A stretch of 64,000 bases of DNA from NCBI RefSeq assembly GCF_900163715.1, contig NZ_FWFF01000001.1:310001-374000 (forward strand), written 5' to 3'. How positions within the stretch are numbered: position 1 is the stretch's first letter; each line of letters opens with the position of its first letter. The translations under genes were made by a program, and so were the position numbers. The notes beneath the pieces were generated by a model, which searched no databases, had not been told where the DNA came from, and worked only from the letters and a program-made list of their open reading frames with translations. The stretch is from Brevibacterium yomogidense. GTDB lineage: Bacteria > Actinomycetota > Actinomycetes > Actinomycetales > Brevibacteriaceae. Below are positions 18,771-27,183 of the stretch, in pieces.

Positions 18771-20882
18771 ATGAGCACATCACGCACAAGCCACGACGGC
18801 GACACGACGCCCGTTGCGGACCCCGGAGCCGTGGCGACCGCCACCGCACCGGAGGGCGACCCTCCCGCTGAGGCCGTCGACGTCGAGGAGCAGCTGGACT
18901 TCGACCGCGACCCGGCGAACACCGGAACGCACCTCCCCGTATTCTGGCGCGTCGTCGTCATGGCGCTCACCGTCGCCGGTGTGGTGCTGGTGCTCAACCA
19001 GGTGTTCTTCTGGAACCTGGGCGGCACGAACCTGCTGACGAACAGCTTCCTGTACTACCTGCTGGCCGCGTTCCTGCCGATCGTGTTCATCATCTACCCG
19101 ATCAGGAAGCAGCCCGGCGGCGTCACCGCACGCACCTCCGTGCCCTGGTACGACATCGTCCTGGCCGCCCTCATCATGGTCACGACCATCTACTACGGCA
19201 TGAACGGCCAGCGCATCTTCGAGCGCGGCTGGGACTACGTCGCACCGCCCACCGCGATGGTCTTCGCGTTCCTCCTGTGGATCCTGGTGCTGGAGACCCT
19301 CCGCCGGACGGCGGGCCTCATCGTCACCGGCATCGCGCTGGTGTTCTCCCTCTACCCGGTCTTCGCGGCGGGCATCCCCGTGAGCTTCCTCCAGGGCATC
19401 CCGTTCCGTCTGGACCTCACCGCGCAGATCCACGCGATGGGCGTCGACTCGATCATGGGGCTGCCGCTGCAGACGGCCGCCAGCATCCTCGTCGGCTTCC
19501 TGATGTTCGGCGTCGCCCTGCAGTTCTCCGGCGGCGCGCTGTTCTTCTACGACCTCGCCATGAGCGCGTTCGGCCGTTTCCGCGGCGGCTCCGCGAAGGT
19601 CTCCGTCGTCTCCTCCGCCGCGATGGGCATGATGTCCGGCTCCGCCGTGTCCAACGTGCTCACCACCGGCCCCATGACGATCCCGGCGATGAAGCGCTCC
19701 GGGTTCCCCGGGAAGTACGCCGCGGGCATCGAGGCCACTGCAGCCACCGGCGGTACGATCACGCCTCCGATCATGGGCACCGCAGCGTTCCTCATGGTGT
19801 CCTTCGTCGGCGTCCCCTACGGACAGATCGCCCTGGCCGCGGCCATCCCCGCGTTCCTCTACTACTGGGGCATCTTCCTCCAGGTCGACGCGTACTCCGC
19901 CAAGTCCGGACTGCGCGGCATGCCGAAGGCCGAGCTGCCCAAGCTGGCCCGCACCCTCCTCACGGGCATTCCGTACATCGTCGCGCTCGTCGGCCTCGTG
20001 CTGCTCCTGGTCGTCATGAACAACGAGTCGCAGGCACCCTTCTGGGTCATCGGCTTCCTGCTCATCTGCATGCTCTTCATGAAGCGCTACAAGCTCACGC
20101 CCACGTCGTTCCTGAACTTCGTGTACGCCTCGGGCAAGACGGTCGCGGAGATCATCGGCATCATCGCGGGCGTCGGCCTCATCGTCGGCGGCCTCTCCAT
20201 GACCGGAGTCTCGCTGTCGCTGGCACGCGAGCTGGTCAACCTGGTCGGCGACAACCTCGGTCTCATCCTCATCGCGGCCGCGCTGACGAGCTTCGTGCTG
20301 GGCATGGGCATGACGGTGTCCGCCGTCTACGTCCTGCTGGCGATCGTCATGGCCCCGGCCCTGACGGAGATGGGCGTCAACCCGATCGCGGCGCACCTGT
20401 TCGTCATCTACTGGGCGACCGTCTCCTACATCACCCCGCCGGTGGCCCTGGCCTCGTTCGCCGCGGCGAACATCGCCAGAACACCACCCATGTCGACCTC
20501 GATCACCGCGATGCGGCTGGGGGCGGTGAAGTACATCATCCCGTTCGCGTTCGCCGTGAACCCCGCCCTCGTCGCACAGGATTCGACGCTGTCGGAGATC
20601 CTCATCGCCCTGGTGACCGCGATGATCGGCATCTACTTCCTCGCCACCGGCTTCGAGGGCTATCTGACACTCAACAGCCGCAGGATCGGGATCGTCATCC
20701 GCGTCGTGTCCCTCGCCGCAGGACTCCTGCTCCTGTGGCCGGCCACCACCACGTCCCTCATCGGACTGGGCCTGGGCGCCGTCACGATCATCCTCGCGTT
20801 CCTCATCGGCAAGCGCGGACCGGACTTCAGCTCCACCGCAGTCCCCGCGGCCGCCACCACGAAGAAGGAGGCCCGCGCATGA
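18771..20882 (+). CDS. TRAP transporter fused permease (DctQM type)
   Basis: The 703-residue membrane protein is the 4TM/12TM fusion typical of TAXI-class TRAP systems. After an acidic N-terminal tail of about 55 residues it has some sixteen or more hydrophobic segments. The signature stretches SAAMGMMSGSAVSNVLTTG and TGGTITPPIMGTAAFLMVSF belong to the large subunit. TRAP systems use an ion gradient, often sodium, to import carboxylates delivered by a binding protein. ATG 18771 lies 5 nt after GGAGAGG. The stop overlaps the start of the binding protein gene (ATGA), so the two are translated together. Confidence 0.93.
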   Translation: MSTSRTSHDGDTTPVADPGAVATATAPEGDPPAEAVDVEEQLDFDRDPANTGTHLPVFWRVVVMALTVAGVVLVLNQVFFWNLGGTNLLTNSFLYYLLAAFLPIVFIIYPIRKQPGGVTARTSVPWYDIVLAALIMVTTIYYGMNGQRIFERGWDYVAPPTAMVFAFLLWILVLETLRRTAGLIVTGIALVFSLYPVFAAGIPVSFLQGIPFRLDLTAQIHAMGVDSIMGLPLQTAASILVGFLMFGVALQFSGGALFFYDLAMSAFGRFRGGSAKVSVVSSAAMGMMSGSAVSNVLTTGPMTIPAMKRSGFPGKYAAGIEATAATGGTITPPIMGTAAFLMVSFVGVPYGQIALAAAIPAFLYYWGIFLQVDAYSAKSGLRGMPKAELPKLARTLLTGIPYIVALVGLVLLLVVMNNESQAPFWVIGFLLICMLFMKRYKLTPTSFLNFVYASGKTVAEIIGIIAGVGLIVGGLSMTGVSLSLARELVNLVGDNLGLILIAAALTSFVLGMGMTVSAVYVLLAIVMAPALTEMGVNPIAAHLFVIYWATVSYITPPVALASFAAANIARTPPMSTSITAMRLGAVKYIIPFAFAVNPALVAQDSTLSEILIALVTAMIGIYFLATGFEGYLTLNSRRIGIVIRVVSLAAGLLLLWPATTTSLIGLGLGAVTIILAFLIGKRGPDFSSTAVPAAATTKKEARA

Positions 20883-22036
20883 GGCGACTGCCGACGTTCA
20901 CGGCCGCACTGGCCGCATCAGCACTCCTGCTGTCCGGCTGTGCTGGACCGTCCGAGACGAACATGGTGGGTGGGATCCGCGACCCATTCGTCATCTCCAC
21001 CTACGGCACGGGCACCTCGACCTACCAGGACACCGCGGCCGTCTCCGATGCGGTGTCGCAGGCCACCGGCTCCCGCGTCCGCATCATCACCTCCGACACG
21101 GCGATCGGCCGGATGGCGGCGATGAAGTCCGGCGCTGCGGCGATGGGCCGACTGGGCGATGAGTACATCTTCGCCTACGAGGGGCTCAACGAGTTCGCGA
21201 ACGAGGACTGGGGACCCCAGGACACCCGGGTCGTGTGGGCGCCGCTGTCCCCGCACTCCCTCCTCACGCGGACCGCGGACGGCATCGAGACGCCCGCGGA
21301 TCTCAAGGGCAAGAAGGTCCCCAAGATCACTGCGAATCCTTCCGTCAACGGCAAGATCGACGCCTACCTGGCCTACGGCGGCCTCACGCGCGATGACGTG
21401 ATCGAGGTCGAGATGGCCTACGGCGAGCAGCCGGACGGGCTGCAGCAGGGCCAGATCGACATGCTGTACCAGCAGGTCTACGGCGCGAGCCTGTACGAGC
21501 TGGAATCGCAGATGGACGTGTCGTGGGTCCAGCTCGACCCGGACGACGAAGAGGCCGTGAGCCGCATCGACGAGCTCACGGCGTCCGTCAACGTCCTCCC
21601 CTTCGAAGGCGCACCCGCGCAGGAGGAGGGCGAGGAGACGAACGGCTTCGTCTACACCCTGCCCATCACCGCGATGGCGGACACCAGTGAGGACGAGGTC
21701 TACGCACTCGTGTCCGCGATGGCGGAGAACTTCGAGGAGTACGAGAACACCACGGTCAACACCCCGCGCTGGAACCCCGAAGAGGTCGAGGACACTCCGC
21801 GCGAGGCGCCCTTCCACCCGGGCCTCATCCGGTGGCTGGAGGAGAACGACCGGTGGTCGGACGAGGCACAGCAGAAGCAGGACGAGCTCCTGGAGCGCGG
21901 CGAGCGCCTCGACGAGGAGTGGGAGGAGTTCCAGGCGACGGATCCCGATCCTGATCAGGAGAACGCCCTCTGGATCGAATGGCGCGCCCAGAACGACCTC
22001 GGCAAGGCCAACGACGACCCGGACGCGATCGACTGA
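20879..22036 (+). CDS. TAXI family TRAP transporter solute-binding lipoprotein
   Basis: The 385-residue protein has a lipoprotein signal peptide ending in LLLSGC, so the mature protein is anchored by lipid outside the membrane. The rest matches TAXI binding proteins, with FVISTYGTGTSTYQD near the N-terminus and NEFANEDWGPQDTRVVWAP in the middle. The C-terminus is very acidic. It delivers substrate to the permease encoded just upstream. A clear paralogue, sharing long stretches such as NEFANEDWGPQD, lies alone at 40953-42137. The start ATG overlaps the permease stop and follows AAGGAGG. Confidence 0.92.
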   Translation: MRRLPTFTAALAASALLLSGCAGPSETNMVGGIRDPFVISTYGTGTSTYQDTAAVSDAVSQATGSRVRIITSDTAIGRMAAMKSGAAAMGRLGDEYIFAYEGLNEFANEDWGPQDTRVVWAPLSPHSLLTRTADGIETPADLKGKKVPKITANPSVNGKIDAYLAYGGLTRDDVIEVEMAYGEQPDGLQQGQIDMLYQQVYGASLYELESQMDVSWVQLDPDDEEAVSRIDELTASVNVLPFEGAPAQEEGEETNGFVYTLPITAMADTSEDEVYALVSAMAENFEEYENTTVNTPRWNPEEVEDTPREAPFHPGLIRWLEENDRWSDEAQQKQDELLERGERLDEEWEEFQATDPDPDQENALWIEWRAQNDLGKANDDPDAID

Positions 22037-22097
22037 CCCGAACGATGATCTGATCCTCCTGGTCGACGCCTCGCGTCACCCACCGAACGCCCCTGTC

Positions 22098-22128
22098 ACG
22101 CCCCTGCCTCCTCGTGAGGCAGGGGCGT
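22098..22128 (+). terminator. Hairpin terminator of the TRAP operon
   Basis: ACGCCCCTGCCTC pairs perfectly over 13 bp with its downstream complement around a 5-nt loop, 62 nt after the binding-protein stop codon. A long T-run is absent, as is common in actinomycetes. Confidence 0.75.
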
Positions 22129-22161
22129 TCGACGTCTCAGGCGGATCGCCTCTCATGCGCT

Positions 22162-22192
22162 CCGCACAGGTATCGCTGCGATACCTGTGCGG
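22162..22192. promoter_or_regulatory. Perfect 31-bp palindrome upstream of the symporter operon
   Basis: CCGCACAGGTATCGC and its exact reverse complement surround one central base. It lies 108 nt before the symporter accessory gene and just beyond the TRAP operon terminator. It may be an operator or an RNA hairpin. A possible promoter (TTGACG at 22221 with a weak -10 near 22244) follows it. Confidence 0.55.
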
Positions 22193-22299
22193 CTCACGCA
22201 CCCGATCCGTGAGACGCGCTTTGACGCCTCAACAAAGACTGTGAAGATGTGAGTCGTATTACTCCGCAGGACGAAGAAGTCGAAGGAGGGGCACACGAC

Positions 22300-22497
22300 A
22301 TGTTCGGGCTCCCGATGAGCACCACACTGATCATGGGCGGCGTCATGCTGTTCTGGGTCGTCTACACGATCGTCTTCTATGTGAGGACGAAGGACTGGAC
22401 CCTCGAGGACGCTGACTACGACGCCTCGAGCGACGACCCCGGCACGGACGGGCACGGTCCCCTCGGCACCGCCGCATCCGGAGAGGGGACACGCTGA
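22300..22497 (+). CDS. Small membrane protein, symporter accessory subunit
   Basis: This 65-residue protein has one membrane helix (STTLIMGGVMLFWVVYTIVF) followed by a charged, acidic cytoplasmic tail. Small one-helix proteins directly upstream of sodium:solute symporters form a known accessory class. ATG 22300 is preceded by GAAGGAGGGG; a GTG at 22249 is possible but lacks a good ribosome site. Its stop overlaps the symporter start, which argues for tight co-translation and a 1:1 complex. Confidence 0.75.
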   Translation: MFGLPMSTTLIMGGVMLFWVVYTIVFYVRTKDWTLEDADYDASSDDPGTDGHGPLGTAASGEGTR

Positions 22498-24035
22498 TGT
22501 CGATCGAGATCGTCTTCATCCTCATCTACTTCGCCGTGGTGATCGGCATCGGCCTGGCCGTGAGCCGCCGCAGCTCGAAGAGCCGCGAGGGCTACCTGCT
22601 GGGCGGCCGCAGCCTGGGCGCTCCCGTCACGGCGCTGCGTATGCAGTCCACCTCGATGTCCGGCTACATGTTCCTGGGCGCCGGCGGACTGGGCTACAGC
22701 CAGGGCTACTACGGCATGTGGTTCGCGCTGGGCGACCTGGGCGGCGGCGTGCTGAACCTGTCGATCATCGGCAGGCGGATGCGCAAGCTGTCGTACCTGC
22801 TGGGCTCGATCACGTCGATCGGCTACCTGGAGCGCCGCTACCCGTCGATCTGGACGAAGCTCGTCGCCGGTCCCATCGCGCTCGGCTGCCTGTTCCTCTA
22901 CGTGCTCGCACAGCTGCTGGCGGGCGGTCAGGGCTTCTCCTCCGTGACCGGCCTGGGGCTCAACGTCTCGCTCGTCATCGCGGTGTCGATCATCCTCATC
23001 TACACGTTCCTGGGCGGCTACCTCGCCGTGGCCTACACCGGCTTCCTCCAGGCGATCATCATGGTGATCGGCATGCTGTGGATCCTCATCGCCACCGTGC
23101 AGCACGTGGGCGGCCTGACCGCCGGCCACGAAAGCGTCAAGGAGGTCAACGCGAACCTGCTGACCATGTGGGGCGCCGAGGGCCAGTACTTCGGCGAATG
23201 GGGCGTCATCCTGGGCGCGCTGCTGATCTTCTCGATCGGCTACATCGGCTACCCCCACGTGAACGTGGGCCACATGTCGATGAAGCGTCCGTCGATCGCG
23301 CGGACCGCGGGGCTCTACTCGACCGGGTTCAACCTGCTCTTCATCCCCGGCGCGTACCTGATCGGCCTCTTCGCGCTGCTGATCGTGCCGAACCTCGACA
23401 ACCCGGAACTGGCGATCTTCGAGGTCGCGCAGGTCGTCCTGCCACCGTTCGCGGTGGGCCTGGTGATGGCCGCGATCATGGCGGCGATCATGTCGACGGC
23501 CGATTCGATCCTCCTGCAGGCCGGCACGATCGCCTCGCAGGATCTGGGCGGCACGCTCATCAAGAACCTCAGCGAGAAGGCCGCGGTCAACATCTCGCGC
23601 ATCGTCATCTTCGTGATCGCGATCATCGGCCTCATCCTCGCGATGTGGCAGCCGCCCGGCGTGTTCGATCTGGTGGTCTTCGCGACCGCGACGATGGGCT
23701 CCGCGTTCGTCCCGGCCTACGTGTGCGCGGTGTGGTGGAAGAAGGCGAACACGCCGGGCGCGATCATCTCGATGCTCGCCGGTGCCGTGGGCGCCGTCTG
23801 CGGTCAGATCTTCGACACCGCAGGCATGTGGGGGATGGACCCGATGATGGTCGGCATCATCTCGTCCGTGCTGGGCATCATCATCGGCTCGCTCGCCACG
23901 CAGAAGTCCCACCCGGTCCCGGCCGAAGTCCTGGCCGCCGTCGAGGAGACCATGCGCGTCGCACCCATCCCCAAGCACCTGGTGATCGGCGAGGACGCGA
24001 CGCTGTCCACCCAGCGCCCCCGGACGGCGGAGTGA
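22497..24035 (+). CDS. Sodium:solute symporter family protein
   Basis: The 512-residue protein has about thirteen hydrophobic segments and the SSS family pattern. It starts YFAVVIGIGLAVSRRSSKSREGYLLGGRSLG, here cited in parts (GLAVSRRSSKS, YLLGGRSLG), and carries GPIALGCLFLYVLAQLLAGG and a sodium-site region MAAIMSTADSILLQAG. Members import organic acids, amino acids or sugars with sodium; the substrate cannot be assigned. It is preceded by its small accessory gene with overlapping stop and start, and followed 28 nt later by an unknown gene in the same direction. Confidence 0.9.
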   Translation: MSIEIVFILIYFAVVIGIGLAVSRRSSKSREGYLLGGRSLGAPVTALRMQSTSMSGYMFLGAGGLGYSQGYYGMWFALGDLGGGVLNLSIIGRRMRKLSYLLGSITSIGYLERRYPSIWTKLVAGPIALGCLFLYVLAQLLAGGQGFSSVTGLGLNVSLVIAVSIILIYTFLGGYLAVAYTGFLQAIIMVIGMLWILIATVQHVGGLTAGHESVKEVNANLLTMWGAEGQYFGEWGVILGALLIFSIGYIGYPHVNVGHMSMKRPSIARTAGLYSTGFNLLFIPGAYLIGLFALLIVPNLDNPELAIFEVAQVVLPPFAVGLVMAAIMAAIMSTADSILLQAGTIASQDLGGTLIKNLSEKAAVNISRIVIFVIAIIGLILAMWQPPGVFDLVVFATATMGSAFVPAYVCAVWWKKANTPGAIISMLAGAVGAVCGQIFDTAGMWGMDPMMVGIISSVLGIIIGSLATQKSHPVPAEVLAAVEETMRVAPIPKHLVIGEDATLSTQRPRTAE

Positions 24036-24063
24036 CGGTGGTGCGCGCAGCGAGGACCGCGGC

Positions 24064-24741
24064 ATGACGGAGTCGACCGGGCCCGAGGCCGCTGTCGGTT
24101 CGAGCGCCGAGGCCGGGGAGGGTGCCCGCGCGCCCTCCCTGGCCTGGCCCGCCTGGATCACGCACGACCGCGCGATCGCGTGGCTGCGGCGCCGGGTTCC
24201 GGGTGCCGCTGACGTGCGGGCCCAGCTCTACCACCATCCGATGCTCGCGACCTCGTACGAGGTGCGGAAGCGCGGCGGGTCCGCTTCCGCCCACGCACTG
24301 GTCGATCTGGTGGGCGGGCGCGCGTACGCGACGGAGCCGTGGGAGCACGTCGCCTTCGTCCCCATCGCCGAGGCCGAGGCCGGACTCGCGGCCGGAGCGG
24401 CCAGCACCGCCGGTCGGGTCCCGGCCGGGACCTCGGCGTCGTCGGAGGGAGGCGGCGCCTCGGGCGAGGGGCGCAGGGAGCCGGCGGGGACCTCGGCGGC
24501 GGGGATCTCCGCGCCCCGACGCATCCTCGACGACGAGCGGGGCGAGCGCGTCGCACGGGACCTCGTGCGCAGTGTGCTGCTGCGCGGCAGGCGGCTGGGT
24601 CCGCCGGGCCGACTGCATCCGCTGCGGGAGCCGCTGCTGTTCGGCAAGCCCAACTGGTGGCTCACGGGCACGAAGGACGGTCGGCCGGTCGAGATCATCC
24701 TGGACGGGCTCTCCGGTCGCCACTACGCGCTGAAGGCGTAG
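24064..24741 (+). CDS. Protein of unknown function in the symporter operon
   Basis: The 225-residue soluble protein has two conserved-looking parts. Residues 28-105 contain WITHDRAIAWLRRRVPGA and YEVRKRGGSASAHALVDLVGG; the C-terminal part ends PNWWLTGTKDGRPVEIILDG. A low-complexity Gly/Ser/Ala linker between them carries the hexapeptide PAGTSA twice, encoded by a short sequence that recurs elsewhere in the window. ATG 24064 is 28 nt after the symporter stop and follows GAGGA, so it is probably in the same operon. No family is recognised; a regulatory or cofactor role for the symporter is only a guess from position. Confidence 0.65.
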   Translation: MTESTGPEAAVGSSAEAGEGARAPSLAWPAWITHDRAIAWLRRRVPGAADVRAQLYHHPMLATSYEVRKRGGSASAHALVDLVGGRAYATEPWEHVAFVPIAEAEAGLAAGAASTAGRVPAGTSASSEGGGASGEGRREPAGTSAAGISAPRRILDDERGERVARDLVRSVLLRGRRLGPPGRLHPLREPLLFGKPNWWLTGTKDGRPVEIILDGLSGRHYALKA

Positions 24742-24871
24742 ACGAGCGCCTCCCCCGGTCGGCCCGCGGACGCTGTCCGGGTAGCACCGGAACTTCGCGC
24801 TTCCGAGGTTGTGGCACTGGACACGGTCTGTAGCCTGACAGGGTGGCCGACGAGGGTCACCAGGAGGAGAC

Positions 24872-25447
24872 ATGCGCGAACTCGTGTACTACGTGGCGGT
24901 GAGCCTGGACGGATACATCGCGGGACCGGACGGGCAGTTCGACGCGTTCGCACCCGAGGGCGACCACATGAGCGCCCTCCTCGAGCGCTTCCCGGATGCG
25001 GTTCCGACCACGATCGCGGAGCAGCTGGGGATCGACCAGTCCGCAGGGGGCTTCTCGACCGTCCTCATGGGGTGGAACACCTACGCGGTCGGCCTGCCCG
25101 CAGGGATGGACAGCCCCTACCACCACCTCGAGCAGATCGTGTTCTCACGCACCCAACAGACGGAGGCGGAGAACCTGCGCGTCACGGCGGAGGATCCGGT
25201 CCGCACCGTCCAGGAGCTGCGCGGGCAGCCCGGCGGTGACATCTGGCTGTGCGGCGGCGGCCATCTCGCCTCCCAGCTGCTGTGCGAGATCGACCGGGTC
25301 GTCCTCAAGCGCAATCCCGTCGTGTTCGGGGCGGGCATCCCGCTCTTCGCGGCGACGGAGTACGAGCCCACCCAGTTCGAGCACCTCGAGACGACGGCCT
25401 ACGACTCCGGTGTGATCGTGAGTGAGTTGGTGAAGCGCAGCGCGTAG
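24872..25447 (+). CDS. Dihydrofolate reductase family protein (RibD C-terminal domain)
   Basis: The 191-residue protein matches the RibD C-terminal/DHFR-like fold: YYVAVSLDGYIAGPDG at the N-terminus, VLMGWNTYAVG in the first third, and DIWLCGGGHLASQLL, a nucleotide-binding turn. These stand-alone actinobacterial proteins are probable NADPH-dependent reductases of unknown substrate and are not true folate reductases. ATG 24872 follows AGGAGGAG. It appears monocistronic. Confidence 0.83.
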   Translation: MRELVYYVAVSLDGYIAGPDGQFDAFAPEGDHMSALLERFPDAVPTTIAEQLGIDQSAGGFSTVLMGWNTYAVGLPAGMDSPYHHLEQIVFSRTQQTEAENLRVTAEDPVRTVQELRGQPGGDIWLCGGGHLASQLLCEIDRVVLKRNPVVFGAGIPLFAATEYEPTQFEHLETTAYDSGVIVSELVKRSA

Positions 25448-25614
25448 GCTGCGCTCCTTCCTCTGTTCGGAGGTCAGGAGTCGGAATCGAGGTGGGCGGC
25501 GTGGTTCAGGCGGTCAGGTGCCTCACCACCGGCACGGGCGCGGCCCGGCTGCGGCACCCGGACGGGTGGTATCGTCGGTGGTGAACCACCGCCGGGCCCG
25601 AAAAGGACTCCCTC

Positions 25615-26301
25615 ATGCCCGATTGGCTCGCTCCCATCGCCTACATCCCGGCCTACTGGGGCATGCTTCTGCTGGTGGGCGGAGCCGCGGCACTGGTGTT
25701 CTACGTCGTCTGGCGGAGCCTCAACGGCGATACCCGCACCTGGGCGGTCCTGCCGCACTTTCCGCTCCAGGTCTCCCACCACAACACCTGGCCGTTCATG
25801 CTGGCGATGATCGGCATCGGGTTGGTGACCCTGCTGCCCACCGTGTTCTTCGAGGCCTGGGCTATGGAAGGGGCCCGGCAGGCCGTCTGGAACGTGTTCC
25901 TGGTCCCGGCGGCGCTGGTGGCACTGTCCTTCTTCTGGTGGCCGCTGGCGTGGACGCCGACTTGGTTCAAGAACTGGGCACTCCGCTCGAAGATCGATCC
26001 GGAGACCAACCCCTGGACCGATGCGGACATCGACCGGGTCAAATCGGCACCCGACTCCAAGCGCCGTCGGCGAGCGCTGAAGGACATCGCCCGCCTGGTC
26101 GGTGAGGCGGAGGTCGAGGGACTGCGGGAGAGGACCCTGCTCGAACGGGAGTCGGAGCGGATCGAGGACTACAACGAACGGCTCGGGATCACCGACGACA
26201 TGGATTCCATCGAGCGGGCCCTGCTCATCAAGGCCGACCGGAAGCGCCGGAAGGAACAGCAGAAGGCCGACGGGCAGGCCGCGCGGGGCCGCCAGGACTG
26301 A
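25615..26301 (+). CDS. Membrane protein of unknown function
   Basis: The 228-residue protein has three hydrophobic segments in its first 125 residues (AYWGMLLLVGGAAALVFYVV, FMLAMIGIGLVTLLPTVFF, VFLVPAALVALSFFWWPL). A long, highly charged C-terminal part rich in Arg, Glu and Lys is probably helical and cytoplasmic. The start ATG follows AAAGGA. No family recognised. It has no obvious operon partner. Confidence 0.65.
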   Translation: MPDWLAPIAYIPAYWGMLLLVGGAAALVFYVVWRSLNGDTRTWAVLPHFPLQVSHHNTWPFMLAMIGIGLVTLLPTVFFEAWAMEGARQAVWNVFLVPAALVALSFFWWPLAWTPTWFKNWALRSKIDPETNPWTDADIDRVKSAPDSKRRRRALKDIARLVGEAEVEGLRERTLLERESERIEDYNERLGITDDMDSIERALLIKADRKRRKEQQKADGQAARGRQD

Positions 26302-26589
26302 CGGTGGCCCCCACCGCCCGGGAGTCCCGCAGACCAGCAGTCCCGCCGAGCCAGCCTGACCTGCCAGCGGGCGAGCGCCCGGGGATGATCACGGGCAACC
26401 GGCCGGTCCCGAACCACGACCAGGAGGGGGTCCACGCGATCCAGGGAGGTCAACGACCTGCTTGACGCGGCCGAGGCCGAGTCACTTTCCACCTGTGACC
26501 TCTGCAGCGCCGCCCCGATTCATCCGTCCCCCGCGACCACCCACCTGTGGAGACAGTCGGCTGACGACCTCAGCGACCACCCGACACGA
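26302..26589 (+). other. Gene-free stretch with a possible gene remnant
   Basis: Around 26430-26510 the plus strand reads EVNDLLDAAEAESLSTCDLC, which resembles the C-terminal tail of small proteins ending in a zinc-binding CxxC pair. No start codon, ribosome site or conserved continuation is present, so this is at most a decayed fragment. Confidence 0.2.
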
Positions 26590-27102
26590 TCATCGCGGCC
26601 AGTTCTTGCCGCGACGGCTCTCGATCGCCTCGTTGTAGCGGCGCAGGTAGTCCACGAACTGCAGGACTTCTCCCTCCGACCAGTCCTCGAGGATCCGCGC
26701 GAACCCGTCCTTGCGCGCCTCGAGCTCTGCGGTGAGGCGACGCACCCCCTCCTCGGTGGGGCGCAGCTTGCGGGCGATGCCGCCGTCGGGGTCCGGAATG
26801 CGCTCGAGGAGCTCCGCCTTCATCGCCGCCGTCGTCTGCCGGTGGATCGTGGAGACGTCCATGTCGAACGCCTCGGCCAGCTCCGCGACCGCCATCGGGC
26901 CCTGTGCGTGCAGCCGCGACAAGAGGATCACCGCGCTGCGGTCCAGCGGGACGTCCCGGTCCTTGGGCGCGACCCCCTGCAGAGCGAAGCGCGTCAGCAG
27001 CATCTGCTCACGCACAAGATCCTCGAACACATCGTCCTGCATCGCACCATTGTCGCAGGCGAGATCTTCCCCAGGAGACATCGTGTCGCTCACACTCAGC
27101 AT
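26590..27102 (-). CDS. MarR family transcriptional regulator
   Basis: The 170-residue protein has the MarR winged helix: SAVILLSRLHAQGPMAVAEL, then FDMDVSTIHRQTTAAMKAEL as recognition helix, then the wing RIPDPDGGIARKLRPTEEG. C-terminal helices should form the dimer. It is divergent from an MFS exporter and the 81-bp gap holds a near-perfect palindrome, so it very probably represses both genes until a ligand binds. ATG 27102 follows GAAGGGA; ATG 27042 is an alternative. Confidence 0.88.
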   Translation of the reverse strand: MLSVSDTMSPGEDLACDNGAMQDDVFEDLVREQMLLTRFALQGVAPKDRDVPLDRSAVILLSRLHAQGPMAVAELAEAFDMDVSTIHRQTTAAMKAELLERIPDPDGGIARKLRPTEEGVRRLTAELEARKDGFARILEDWSEGEVLQFVDYLRRYNEAIESRRGKNWPR

Positions 27103-27129
27103 GGCGGCATTCCCTTCTCACCCGGACAT

Positions 27130-27160
27130 TTGTATACTGCAATCGTATTGCATTCTACAA
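27130..27160. promoter_or_regulatory. Operator palindrome between marR-like gene and MFS gene
   Basis: TTGTATACTGCAAT and ATTGCATTCTACAA form a 14-bp inverted repeat with 12 matches around a 3-nt centre. It overlaps plausible -10 sequences in both directions (TATACA on the minus strand, TACAAT on the plus strand) in a locally AT-rich patch. The size fits a MarR dimer site. Confidence 0.7.
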
Positions 27161-27183
27161 TTGCGTGTTTCACCTGGAGTCCC

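Noticed and set aside
18780-20396. Long minus-strand open frame opposite the TRAP permease
   Set aside because: Composition is typical of an antisense shadow (His, Asp, Glu, Arg, Val only) and the plus strand encodes a well-conserved transporter.
22416-24161. 581-codon minus-strand frame opposite the symporter
   Set aside because: Same shadow composition; no ribosome site or homology.
26430-26510. Possible small protein with a CxxC pair
   Set aside because: No start codon or ribosome site, and no conserved continuation; kept only as a possible remnant.
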